A stretch of 64,000 bases of DNA from Pseudopedobacter sp037968815 (GTDB lineage: Bacteria > Bacteroidota > Bacteroidia > Sphingobacteriales > Sphingobacteriaceae). Under the pieces are notes generated by a model. That model worked only from the letters and a program-made list of their open reading frames with translations. It had not been told where the DNA came from and did not search any database. Location of the stretch: positions 62,001-126,000 of the forward strand of contig JBBKWF010000021.1 of assembly GCA_037968815.1 (NCBI GenBank), read 5' to 3'. Both the position numbers and the translations under genes were made by a program. Each line of letters starts with the position of its first letter. Position 1 is the first letter of the stretch. Of the stretch, positions 6,988-14,944 are shown piece by piece.

Positions 6988-9852
6988 TTAGAGTTTGATG
7001 AATTTTAATACGGATTGATTGTTTCCGTTTGATAAATGAAGAATATATAGGCCACTTGGTAATGTACTAACATCTGTAGTAGTTTTAAAAGAGCTAATAT
7101 CTACTTGTATAATTTTCACAGTTTTACCGTTAACATTCACAATTTGTATGGTGCTATTTTGACCTGCTTGTGGGTGGTTTACAGTTAAAATATTGGCAAC
7201 TGGATTTGGGTAAACGTTTAAACTCCCCTCAGCTTGGTTATTGATAACCTGTAGCTTACTGTATTTATAATCTCCATTAATGTCAATTTGTTTTAAGCGG
7301 TAATACGTTAAGCCCTGTAATGGGTTTTCATCCGTAAAGTTATAAGTATGGTTGCCTGAGGTGTTTTTAGTGGCAATTATTTTAATTTGTTGAAAGGTTT
7401 GTCCATCAGCACTTCTTTCTACTTCAAATTTTGAAGTGTTGATTTCATTTGTAGTTTGCCAGATTAAGTTTACCTGTGTTGATATTCTTTGATCTAATTT
7501 AGCAGTGAATGATAATAAATCTAAAGGCAAAGTATTGGTTGCCTCGCCTTTTACTATAAAGTCTTTGATTTTAACATATCTACCATCACTACTGCTTCCT
7601 GTTCTAAAATATAATCTTATTTTTAGGGTTTGACCCACCCCTACGTTTAAATCTGTAACAGGGAATTTAAATGTAGAAATATTTGTAGCGTCTTCCCTTA
7701 TCATATCGATTGCGGTACCCGTAAAAGTACCGTTTGTATTAAACGTAATTGAATTTCCGGTAGGGGCAATTCCTGAGTTTACATCAACTGTTGTTGCAAA
7801 ATCATTCAAAGAATAACTTACCGCAAAACTGCCACTTGTTAATGTTAAAGAAGTATTAAAACTAATGGTATCTATTCTTAACAAGTAACCGGCACTTGGT
7901 TTAATTGAAAATTCCTCATAAAAAGATCGGTTTAAGTTTCCGGGACCTCCTTTTGATGTTCCCCAACTTCCACCATCAGCGCTTACGCCAAAAGATTGTC
8001 CGTGAGTAGCTGAATAAGCAGGGAAGTTAACGTTATAAGTTCCGTTAGAGAGGGTGAGTCCATTTAAAGTAGGAGTGGTGGCGGTGATACCGGTAGCAAC
8101 ATTTGTAGCTACATTGTCGGCAGTTAATGGCCAATTGATTAATTTTAAAGATACTTTTAAAGGCTCTGTTTGCACAGTACCAGTTAAGGGTTGATTAACA
8201 GTGACAGCATTTGTACTGGTATGGCTAATGTCCCCATTATAAGTTGCCACAGTAGTTGAGTTTAAACGTACTGTTATAGTAGTACTTGCAACTTTTCCAT
8301 CTGTTGGTGTCAAATGAATTGGGCTGTTTAAGTCAGTCCAATTTGTGCCTCCATCTTGTGATATTTGGTAGCCCGTTGGAGGTGTAATTACTAAATTGCT
8401 CACCAAATCAACCGCTGAAACTGTGTAAGATTGCGAATTGGACGGCGTTCCTAATCCTTGTAAAAAAGCACTTAAAGTGCCATTAACTGTAATGGTAGGA
8501 ATGCTGGAAATAGTGATTACATCAGAATTATAGTCTGTATAGCCAGCTTTACTTGCTTTAATATAGTATTGATAGCTTTGGTTTGCAGGCGGATTGTTAT
8601 CTGTGTAATTAAAGTTCACGTTTTCGTCTGCTGAGGTTTGTGTATTTACAATGGTGAAATTTGCTCCATTATCTGTACTTCTGTAGACATCATATTGTAC
8701 ACCAGACATTGGCCAGCTAAGGTTCCATTTAAATGGGGTAGTTGTACTGCCTTTGGTTCCTCTAAAGTTTGAAACAACTAAAGGAGCTGTGTAAGTTGCC
8801 CCATCTAAGAATACCGCAGTTGGATCCCAGCCGGCAAAGAGGTTCGCATCTGAGTATACTACAGCTTCTGTAGAATTTAACTGTTTTGACCACGCAACTC
8901 GCTGACTAACATCTAAAGGAGTATTGTTTGGATTTTTGCTATTATACTCAGCATAATTAATATATGCGGTATTTGTTCCGGCATCCCAAGTTGCCCAGCC
9001 CACTGGGTTTACAGAAGCGCCCATGATGGTATTCAAAAACACAGTTTGGTTTCTAGATTTATCGGCATCAACAGTTGTGTTTGAGTCATTTTGCCAAGGT
9101 CTTCCTAGAACATATAAAGTTGAACCTGTATTGGCTGTAATCTGGCTGTTTCTAAAAACAAAGCCATAAGGTTCGGGGCTTTTGGTGTTTGCTGCTGTGA
9201 TATAGCTGCCTCCAGAGGAGCTTCTATCTTTAGGATATATAACACAATAATCAAAAACAGCTCTCGCATTACCGAATATAAAGTCAACTGTTCCGTCAAT
9301 ATAGCAGTTTAAATAATATTGTCTTAATCCGTTGTTGTTAGCTAATAAAGTATCTTGACCGCCTAAAAACCTGCAGTTTTTAAACGAGGCTCTATCGTTA
9401 TTTACATTGATGGCTAAAGCTTGTGGAGCTTCTCCGGTGGTGTTTTCAAAAGTAATATCTACGGCACTAAAGTCCGTAGCTTTTATGGTTACAGTTGCCG
9501 AAGTTGAGGTGCCATAAGTACCACCACTTGGAATAGCTTTACCACTATAATTATCATAAGTAATGATGGTTTTGCTTACACTTTCACCAATTAATTGCAT
9601 AAATGGCTTGTTAGATGGTACTTCTATTACTTCTTTATAAGTGCCATTTTTTATAAAAATTCGGTAAGATGTGGTTTGTGCAGTTGGCGCTGCATCAATG
9701 GCGGCTTGCACTGTAGTGTAATCTCCGGAGCCGTCCTTAGCAACAGTTACATTATACGAAGGATCAGCTAAAGCGCAGTTTCCGATTATAAGGAACAGTA
9801 AAGTAACTAGTCCTACTGATTGTAGTTTTTTAATTAGTGCTTTCATAAACAT
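6988..9852 (-). CDS. T9SS-secreted multidomain CE8 pectin methylesterase
   Basis: This is a 954-residue secreted protein; a second ATG at 9846 would give the same protein two residues shorter. After a signal peptide, residues about 33-350 are a CE8 domain (NVTVAKDGSGDYTTVQAAID, GGQDTLLANNNG, TVDFIFGNA, LGRPWQND). A fibronectin III-like domain (about 355-455), an Ig-like region (about 460-565) and a beta-sandwich of carbohydrate-binding appearance (about 570-775) follow. The last 190 residues are a FnIII-like linker and a type A T9SS sorting domain (LNVYPNPVANILTVNH to VLKFIKL). The esterase is therefore expected on the cell surface or released. It is the last gene of unit C. Confidence 0.93.
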   Translation of the reverse strand: MFMKALIKKLQSVGLVTLLFLIIGNCALADPSYNVTVAKDGSGDYTTVQAAIDAAPTAQTTSYRIFIKNGTYKEVIEVPSNKPFMQLIGESVSKTIITYDNYSGKAIPSGGTYGTSTSATVTIKATDFSAVDITFENTTGEAPQALAINVNNDRASFKNCRFLGGQDTLLANNNGLRQYYLNCYIDGTVDFIFGNARAVFDYCVIYPKDRSSSGGSYITAANTKSPEPYGFVFRNSQITANTGSTLYVLGRPWQNDSNTTVDADKSRNQTVFLNTIMGASVNPVGWATWDAGTNTAYINYAEYNSKNPNNTPLDVSQRVAWSKQLNSTEAVVYSDANLFAGWDPTAVFLDGATYTAPLVVSNFRGTKGSTTTPFKWNLSWPMSGVQYDVYRSTDNGANFTIVNTQTSADENVNFNYTDNNPPANQSYQYYIKASKAGYTDYNSDVITISSIPTITVNGTLSAFLQGLGTPSNSQSYTVSAVDLVSNLVITPPTGYQISQDGGTNWTDLNSPIHLTPTDGKVASTTITVRLNSTTVATYNGDISHTSTNAVTVNQPLTGTVQTEPLKVSLKLINWPLTADNVATNVATGITATTPTLNGLTLSNGTYNVNFPAYSATHGQSFGVSADGGSWGTSKGGPGNLNRSFYEEFSIKPSAGYLLRIDTISFNTSLTLTSGSFAVSYSLNDFATTVDVNSGIAPTGNSITFNTNGTFTGTAIDMIREDATNISTFKFPVTDLNVGVGQTLKIRLYFRTGSSSDGRYVKIKDFIVKGEATNTLPLDLLSFTAKLDQRISTQVNLIWQTTNEINTSKFEVERSADGQTFQQIKIIATKNTSGNHTYNFTDENPLQGLTYYRLKQIDINGDYKYSKLQVINNQAEGSLNVYPNPVANILTVNHPQAGQNSTIQIVNVNGKTVKIIQVDISSFKTTTDVSTLPSGLYILHLSNGNNQSVLKFIKL

Positions 9853-9901
9853 TGTTTAGTTAGTTTAAGATTTGGTTAATTAAGCTTTATCATTTTAGCA
9901 A

Positions 9902-12640
9902 TCATTGTTTAATAAATGTAATCGAGTTGGTAAGTGAATTGTCACCATAAACCATAAAATATACTCCCGGAGATAGTGAAGAAACATTAACTGAAGAACT
10001 ATTCGTTCCTTCAGTAACTACTTGTTGTGCTAAAATTTCACCTTTAGAGTCTATAATCTTTATAGATGTATTTTTACCTGAGGTTTCATGTAAAATATTT
10101 AAGGTTTCATTTGTTGGGTTTGGGTATGCCTTTAAGATTACTTTGCTTTTAAAAGACACCACTACAATTTTGCTAGTAGTATATTTCCCATCGCTATCAT
10201 TTTGTTGTAGCTGATAATAATTGTTGCCGATAAGTGGATTTCTGTCCATTAACAGATAGTTATGTATGCCACTTTTATTTTTAGCCAGTACTGTGGCTAT
10301 TTTAGTAAAGTTGCCATTGTCTCCTTTTCTTAGGATATCGAAATCTTTGGTGTTTACTTCGTTTGTGCTTGTCCAAGAAATTTTTACTGTTGGGTTGTTT
10401 TGGTCTTCAATTTTTGCTTCAAAAGCTAACAAGGTTAATGGAAGTAAATTATTTGTTGGTGCTTTCGGGAAAAATTCAATCACATCTGCACCAGCTAAAA
10501 GCGGTACAATTTTACGAACTATAGCAGCATCCATAGCTGTGTAAGTATAATATGATGAAGGTGTGAATACTGATGATGGATTAAATTCATCAAATTTTAT
10601 GGAACGCCCTCCAGGATTTAGCATATCTGATTTTATTTGAGCAGTTATAACCGGAAGACCACTATCATCATATTGGTTACCAACTTGTTTTAGCCCAGTA
10701 GCTGGGTAATTCCCTGTTTTTGATGTGAATTTATTATCTGTATTGTTGCCAAATACAGCTTTAAAGTCAGCTTCTGATCTATCGGCATACATTGGCCAAA
10801 GAGTATTTAAAAAGAAATTGTTTTCTGCATAAACAGACGCACTATTTGCGGCAGCAATTCCGTAAAGCATTACTTGTTCTTCTAAACAATTAAGCACATG
10901 AACCTCTCCAAAACGAACCCTTGGGTTACGAGAGTTGGTATGGTAAAAATGATTAGCATAGTAGGTTACTTTTAGTCTGCCGGCATCGGTTAATCCTTGA
11001 GTTGGATTGTCTGAGTGACCTACTAAGCCTGTTTTCCAGCTGTTACGGTATTTTGTCCATGATATGGTTACATAACTAGCACCGTCTTTTACATCAATTC
11101 CGCCATCTGGATGTTCACTATCTGCGGGTAAGCTTGTTGGATGCCCTACGGTGCAATGGTCTACCCAAACATGATGGGTTTCTGGCTCGCCAATATTAAT
11201 CCCATCATCATAATAATCTTGAATAGAAATGTTTCTGATGATTAGGTTTGAAGAGCGTTTTACGTTAATTCCGAAGTTAAGCGTAACATTTTTGCGCCCA
11301 ATAATGGTTAAGTTTTCCTGCTCTTGTATAGTTAACATTTGGTTTGCCCAAACGGATTCTATTCCGCCACTACCAGTGTAAACCCCAGCTTCTAAAACAA
11401 TAGTTAATGGGTTGTTGCTGTAAGTTTTATATTTTATCCTTTTTTGCAGAATGGTGCAAAGCTTAGCAAATTCTGCCGGGCCATTAACGTAAACAGTATC
11501 ATTGGTTCTACCCGAAATTTGAGCACCGCCTCCGGTTGTTGGTCCAGTAAAAGTATCAGCTGTCATAGACGCAAAGCCTACCACATTATTAAAATCAATC
11601 ACAGGAAAACCTGTCACATCAATTTTGTTAACGTTTACTGTCCATGTTTTTGTGCTGTTATCTGCAGCTGTTACAGTATATACAACAGCATTATTAAAAT
11701 CATGCGCCGAGTTTATGCTAGGAGAAACGCTTGCGCCATCAGAAATATAAATATAGTACGGTGTTATATTATTGAGTTGTGCAGTATCTGGAATATTGAC
11801 GGTGATGGTTCCAGCTGTAGCGTCAATAATTGATGTGCCGAACTGCGAATTTTTTAATTTAAAGTCTGTAATATTTTTTTGTGTAGCACTTACTTCTGAA
11901 ACTATGACAGCCCAAACTTTAGTACTTCCGTTTTCTGCAGTAACTGTATAATTAACAGGATTGTTGCCAGCGAAATTTCGGGGAGCAGTTGCTAAAGGGC
12001 TAATGCTTGCAAAACTAGAAACAATTATACTTATAGGTGCCGTGTTAGCTAAATTTGTACCCACTAAGACATCAATAACTATAGTTCTATTTAAGGTATT
12101 AATGATTTCATTTCCTACTTGGCCCGGCATTTTGAATGAAGTAATGGCCGCCTCGGAACTTAACCCGTTAGATACTAAAACCATGTCATGTATAGCAATG
12201 TTACCGTTTGTAGGTTCTAAAACGACACTAATTGCCTCAGAAGTGGTTAATGCAGTAAATGTGTTTGTTAAATCGAAAGATTGAGGACTGGTTACAGATA
12301 AAGAGGTTAAAATGGTATAGTCTGCATCGCTATTTTTTTTATATTTTATGTTAACATTACGGGCTGCATAAGAACCAGAAGTCGATTTCATATTGATGAC
12401 GAAGGAAGAACAACTTGCAACATCTACTTGAATGTATTGTCCAGAGTTTACTTGTATCATCCCTTTGCTACAAATACCGTCTGCAGATTTTGTTGCGCTT
12501 ATTATGCCGTCACTTGAAACAAAACTGGGTAAAACAGTAGTGTCAAACTTGGTGTTAATTAAATTGGTTTGTGCACTTAGTGAAAAAGAAATGCCAAGGC
12601 ATAGGATTAACAGGCTAATGTTTTTTAGACTAGCTTTCAT
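9902..12640 (-). CDS. T9SS-secreted multidomain PL1 pectate lyase
   Basis: The open frame extends upstream, but the ATG at 12640 gives a clean signal peptide (MKASLKNISLLILCLGIS, ending LSAQ), so I use it (912 residues). Domains in order: a beta-sandwich (about 25-155); two tandem DUF5018-like modules, each closing with a NPVNYTVTAENGSTK-type motif (about 165-345); a PL1 beta-helix (about 350-710) with VWVDHCTVGHP, GGIDVKDGASYVTISW and the substrate-binding SRNPRVRFGEVHVLN; and a C-terminal T9SS cassette (LKAYPNPTNETLNILH to ITFIKQ). The enzyme should cleave de-esterified pectin outside the cell by beta-elimination. It lies between the unknown T9SS protein and the T9SS CE8; a strong hairpin precedes it. 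Confidence 0.92.
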   Translation of the reverse strand: MKASLKNISLLILCLGISFSLSAQTNLINTKFDTTVLPSFVSSDGIISATKSADGICSKGMIQVNSGQYIQVDVASCSSFVINMKSTSGSYAARNVNIKYKKNSDADYTILTSLSVTSPQSFDLTNTFTALTTSEAISVVLEPTNGNIAIHDMVLVSNGLSSEAAITSFKMPGQVGNEIINTLNRTIVIDVLVGTNLANTAPISIIVSSFASISPLATAPRNFAGNNPVNYTVTAENGSTKVWAVIVSEVSATQKNITDFKLKNSQFGTSIIDATAGTITVNIPDTAQLNNITPYYIYISDGASVSPSINSAHDFNNAVVYTVTAADNSTKTWTVNVNKIDVTGFPVIDFNNVVGFASMTADTFTGPTTGGGAQISGRTNDTVYVNGPAEFAKLCTILQKRIKYKTYSNNPLTIVLEAGVYTGSGGIESVWANQMLTIQEQENLTIIGRKNVTLNFGINVKRSSNLIIRNISIQDYYDDGINIGEPETHHVWVDHCTVGHPTSLPADSEHPDGGIDVKDGASYVTISWTKYRNSWKTGLVGHSDNPTQGLTDAGRLKVTYYANHFYHTNSRNPRVRFGEVHVLNCLEEQVMLYGIAAANSASVYAENNFFLNTLWPMYADRSEADFKAVFGNNTDNKFTSKTGNYPATGLKQVGNQYDDSGLPVITAQIKSDMLNPGGRSIKFDEFNPSSVFTPSSYYTYTAMDAAIVRKIVPLLAGADVIEFFPKAPTNNLLPLTLLAFEAKIEDQNNPTVKISWTSTNEVNTKDFDILRKGDNGNFTKIATVLAKNKSGIHNYLLMDRNPLIGNNYYQLQQNDSDGKYTTSKIVVVSFKSKVILKAYPNPTNETLNILHETSGKNTSIKIIDSKGEILAQQVVTEGTNSSSVNVSSLSPGVYFMVYGDNSLTNSITFIKQ

Positions 12641-12693
12641 GTATGGGTAGAGATTAATATTTGGAAAGGGTGGAGGGTAGTGATATTTAATGC

Positions 12694-12728
12694 AAAAGAA
12701 AAGGGAGATTAACATCTCCCTTTCTTTT
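12694..12728 (-). terminator. Hairpin between the unknown T9SS gene and the PL1 gene (attenuating terminator)
   Basis: Left arm 12694-12709 and right arm 12714-12728 pair over about 15 bp with one bulged base and a 4-nt loop (TAAC in the plus reading). In the minus transcript the right arm is CTCCCTTTTCTTTT, so the hairpin is followed by a U-rich run. It lies inside unit C, so it probably lowers read-through into the two enzyme genes or protects the upstream message end. Confidence 0.65.
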
Positions 12729-12736
12729 TCTAAGTT

Positions 12737-13828
12737 TTATTTTTTAATAAACTTGAGGGATGATTTTTGATCCTGTGTGCTCAGCATCAGTAGATAACTT
12801 CCCGAGTTAAGGTTTGATACATCTAATTGCGTAGATGTTGAATTTAAGCTAAGTTCTTGTTGCAATACAGTTTTACCATTCATACTAATCACTTTGACAC
12901 TCGCACCAGCTTGTGCTATAGCATGATTCACCGTTAAAGTGCTAGAAGTAGGGTTAGGGTAAATTGATAAACTTGCTGAAGCTTTTGTACTTACTACTTG
13001 TATTTTACTAAGGGTTGAAGCACCATCATTATCAAACTGTACAATTCTGTAATAAGAGTTTCCTGCACTTGCACTATTATCTGAAAAAGAGTAATGATGA
13101 ATACCCGAAATGTTTTTGCTAGCTAATGTACCTATTGTTGCAAAATCGGCATCTTCAGTTCTTTTTTGAATATCGAAGTTTTTTGTGTTGATCTCGTTAG
13201 TAGTTGACCAGTTTAAAGCTACGGTTTTACCAAAAGCGTCTGCTTTTGCCGTGAAAGAAAGGAAATCTAAAGGTAGTGGAATATCGTTCACACTAGTTAT
13301 TTTGATATTATCTAAACCTACGTCACCCGCTGTTCCATCATTTTGGAACTTAATTCTATTAACAGTAGCATCGTTAATAGTAACTTCTGATTGAACACAC
13401 TGTGTATTAGCTTTACTTTCCAAAAATGTCCAAGTAGCTCCTTTGTCTTTAGATGTATAAATTCCTATTGGCTTGCCTCTTCCGTCAGTAAATGTGATTT
13501 TGTTAACACCTTGACTTAATACCGGAGTGATAGCATATCCATTTTCAGATTTTCTTACCCTTATAGCTCTCACTTCGGGAGTACATACATCACTACTACT
13601 GTTAGAAGTACCAGTATATTTAAATATCCATTTCAATGAATCAGCTGGTTCTGAAGGGTAAGTAGTAGCATTCCAAAATCCCGTTTCTGTAGTTACACCA
13701 CTACCTCCAGCATCACTGTTAAAGGTTTCAAAGCTTTCTGTAAAGTAAGTTTTGTTTTGTGCATTTAGGTTAGTAGCAAATAATACTGTAGTCAAAAAAA
13801 AGGATGTACTAAGTAATAATTTCTTCAT
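12737..13828 (-). CDS. Secreted protein of unknown function with T9SS sorting domain
   Basis: The protein has 363 residues. It has a signal peptide (ending LNAQ), then residues about 25-185, a beta-rich domain with no catalytic motif I recognise (YFTESFETFNSDAGGSG, IRVRKSENGYAITP, GVNKITFTDGRGKPIGIYT, VGLDNIKIT). The remaining half is the same FnIII-like plus type A T9SS cassette seen in the next two genes, ending SSLKFIKK. The N-terminal domain resembles the jelly-roll discriminating domains of Bacteroidota secreted proteins, so a pectin-binding role is plausible but unproven. It is the first gene of unit C, directly behind operator C, and is separated from the lyase by a hairpin. Confidence 0.85.
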   Translation of the reverse strand: MKKLLLSTSFFLTTVLFATNLNAQNKTYFTESFETFNSDAGGSGVTTETGFWNATTYPSEPADSLKWIFKYTGTSNSSSDVCTPEVRAIRVRKSENGYAITPVLSQGVNKITFTDGRGKPIGIYTSKDKGATWTFLESKANTQCVQSEVTINDATVNRIKFQNDGTAGDVGLDNIKITSVNDIPLPLDFLSFTAKADAFGKTVALNWSTTNEINTKNFDIQKRTEDADFATIGTLASKNISGIHHYSFSDNSASAGNSYYRIVQFDNDGASTLSKIQVVSTKASASLSIYPNPTSSTLTVNHAIAQAGASVKVISMNGKTVLQQELSLNSTSTQLDVSNLNSGSYLLMLSTQDQKSSLKFIKK

Positions 13829-13915
13829 AATAATTTGGTTTGTGAGGTTAAATTTTTTTAGTTTTTTATAAACTATAAACAGTTAAACCCGGGTTAATAA
13901 TTGAAATTGGTTAAT

Positions 13916-13923
13916 CAATAATA
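13916..13923 (-). promoter_or_regulatory. Candidate -7 element of unit C
   Basis: The minus-strand sequence is TATTATTG, one mismatch from TAnnTTTG, exactly 43 bp downstream of operator C and about 88 bp upstream of the start codon. It shares the TAnnATTG pattern and spacing of units A and D. Confidence 0.5.
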
Positions 13924-13966
13924 GCGGTTTAAGTACTGATAATTAAGCTTTAAAGGATATAAAAAT

Positions 13967-13994
13967 GTGCAATCGCTGCCGGGAACGATGCCGA
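13967..13994. promoter_or_regulatory. Operator C: LacI-type palindrome upstream of the T9SS unit
   Basis: The left half is GTGCAATCGCTGCC and the right half GGGAACGATGCCGA; the core CGNTGCCGGNAACG is kept around the central CpG, and the outer right end has drifted. It lies between the terminator of unit D and the start at 13828. Confidence 0.7.
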
Positions 13995-14040
13995 ATTTAT
14001 GCTTTCTTGAATACCTGATATTTTGACTTATATAATGAGC

Positions 14041-14073
14041 AGAAAAAGCCCTCGAGCTTTTGAGCTGAGGGCT
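14041..14073 (-). terminator. Intrinsic terminator after the CE12 gene (end of unit D)
   Basis: Arms AGCCCTC(G)AGCT and AGCTGAGGGCT pair over 11 bp with one bulged G and a 4-nt loop. In the minus transcript the stem is followed by a run of five U. It is placed about 75 bp after the CE12 stop and before operator C, and so separates units D and C. Confidence 0.8.
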
Positions 14074-14149
14074 AATATTTTGTGAAAATTGAATTTTAAC
14101 TTTTATACTAATTATAGTATAAAAAAGCTATTCAGTTGTTTTTTTCCAC

Positions 14150-14881
14150 TCAAATAATATAAGTTGCTAATGGTAAGTTCAATTCTCTAATCCCACTTAA
14201 TACCAACTCTGCCATTTTTCTAGCTCCTAATTCATTAAAATGCGTATTGTCTTCTTTGCCTTTGGGGTAATTTGGGTTTTCACCAGCTTTGAGGTGATTA
14301 TATAACATTACCGATTTATCTTCGCCTAACTGTTGAAGTAAATTCATGCTCTTCTCTGATAAATCTATAAGCGGAACGTTCAGTTTTTTTGCCAAATCTC
14401 TCACGAGCTGAGCGTATTGTTTGTGGGTGTCAATTACGTTACCATTTTTATCAAAAGAACGTCGGGCAACAGGAGTAATTAAAATAGGAACTGCTCCTTT
14501 TTTTTGCGTTTCGTTTACGTATTTGGTTAAATACATCACATAATCTTCTGGCGAAGTGTATGTTTTTTTAGTTAGCACTTCATCATTATGTCCAAATTGT
14601 ATCAACACATAATCTCCCGGTTTTAACGAATCAACAACAGGTTGCCATCTGTCTTCATTATTAAAGCTGCTGGTACTTCTGCCGTTCATTGCTCGATTAT
14701 CCAGTTTTACATTTTTATTGAAAAACCATGTAAATGGCATTCCCCAGCCCGTTTCGGGATAAGCTTTTACTGCCTTAATAGATAAGGTTGAATCGCCAAT
14801 AAGGAAAACTGTAATTTTATCTTTCGGAGTAAAACTTAATAGCGTAAAGCCGATGAGTAACAAAGCAAAAAGTTTTTTCAT
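14150..14881 (-). CDS. SGNH-hydrolase, CE12-type rhamnogalacturonan/pectin acetylesterase
   Basis: The protein has 243 residues with an N-terminal signal sequence. The SGNH blocks are complete: block I FLIGDST (Ser 31), NRAMNGRSTSSF (block II Gly), IQFGHND (block III Asn) and the catalytic pair Asp 211/His 214 in DNTHFNELGA. The arrangement matches CE12 (YesT, RgaE), which deacetylates rhamnogalacturonan I or homogalacturonan in the periplasm. It is the last gene of unit D, 63 bp after a PL1 gene and just before a terminator. Side-chain acetylation would block the lyases of the same unit, so the grouping makes sense. The precise substrate is not decided by sequence. Confidence 0.88.
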   Translation of the reverse strand: MKKLFALLLIGFTLLSFTPKDKITVFLIGDSTLSIKAVKAYPETGWGMPFTWFFNKNVKLDNRAMNGRSTSSFNNEDRWQPVVDSLKPGDYVLIQFGHNDEVLTKKTYTSPEDYVMYLTKYVNETQKKGAVPILITPVARRSFDKNGNVIDTHKQYAQLVRDLAKKLNVPLIDLSEKSMNLLQQLGEDKSVMLYNHLKAGENPNYPKGKEDNTHFNELGARKMAELVLSGIRELNLPLATYII

Positions 14882-14944
14882 TTATATAGCTTCTATTAAT
14901 TTTATGTTGAACAAGAGGTGCTTTAGAGGGTTGGCCTTTAGCCT

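Noticed and set aside
11444..11833. 129-codon plus-strand open frame opposite the PL1 gene
   Set aside because: It is antisense to a well-supported lyase domain, is rich in Cys and Ile from reversed codons and has no recognisable motif or start signal.
13829..14149. Search for an extra small gene between units C and D
   Set aside because: The space is fully explained by a terminator, operator C, the -7 element and a leader; no coding frame is supported.
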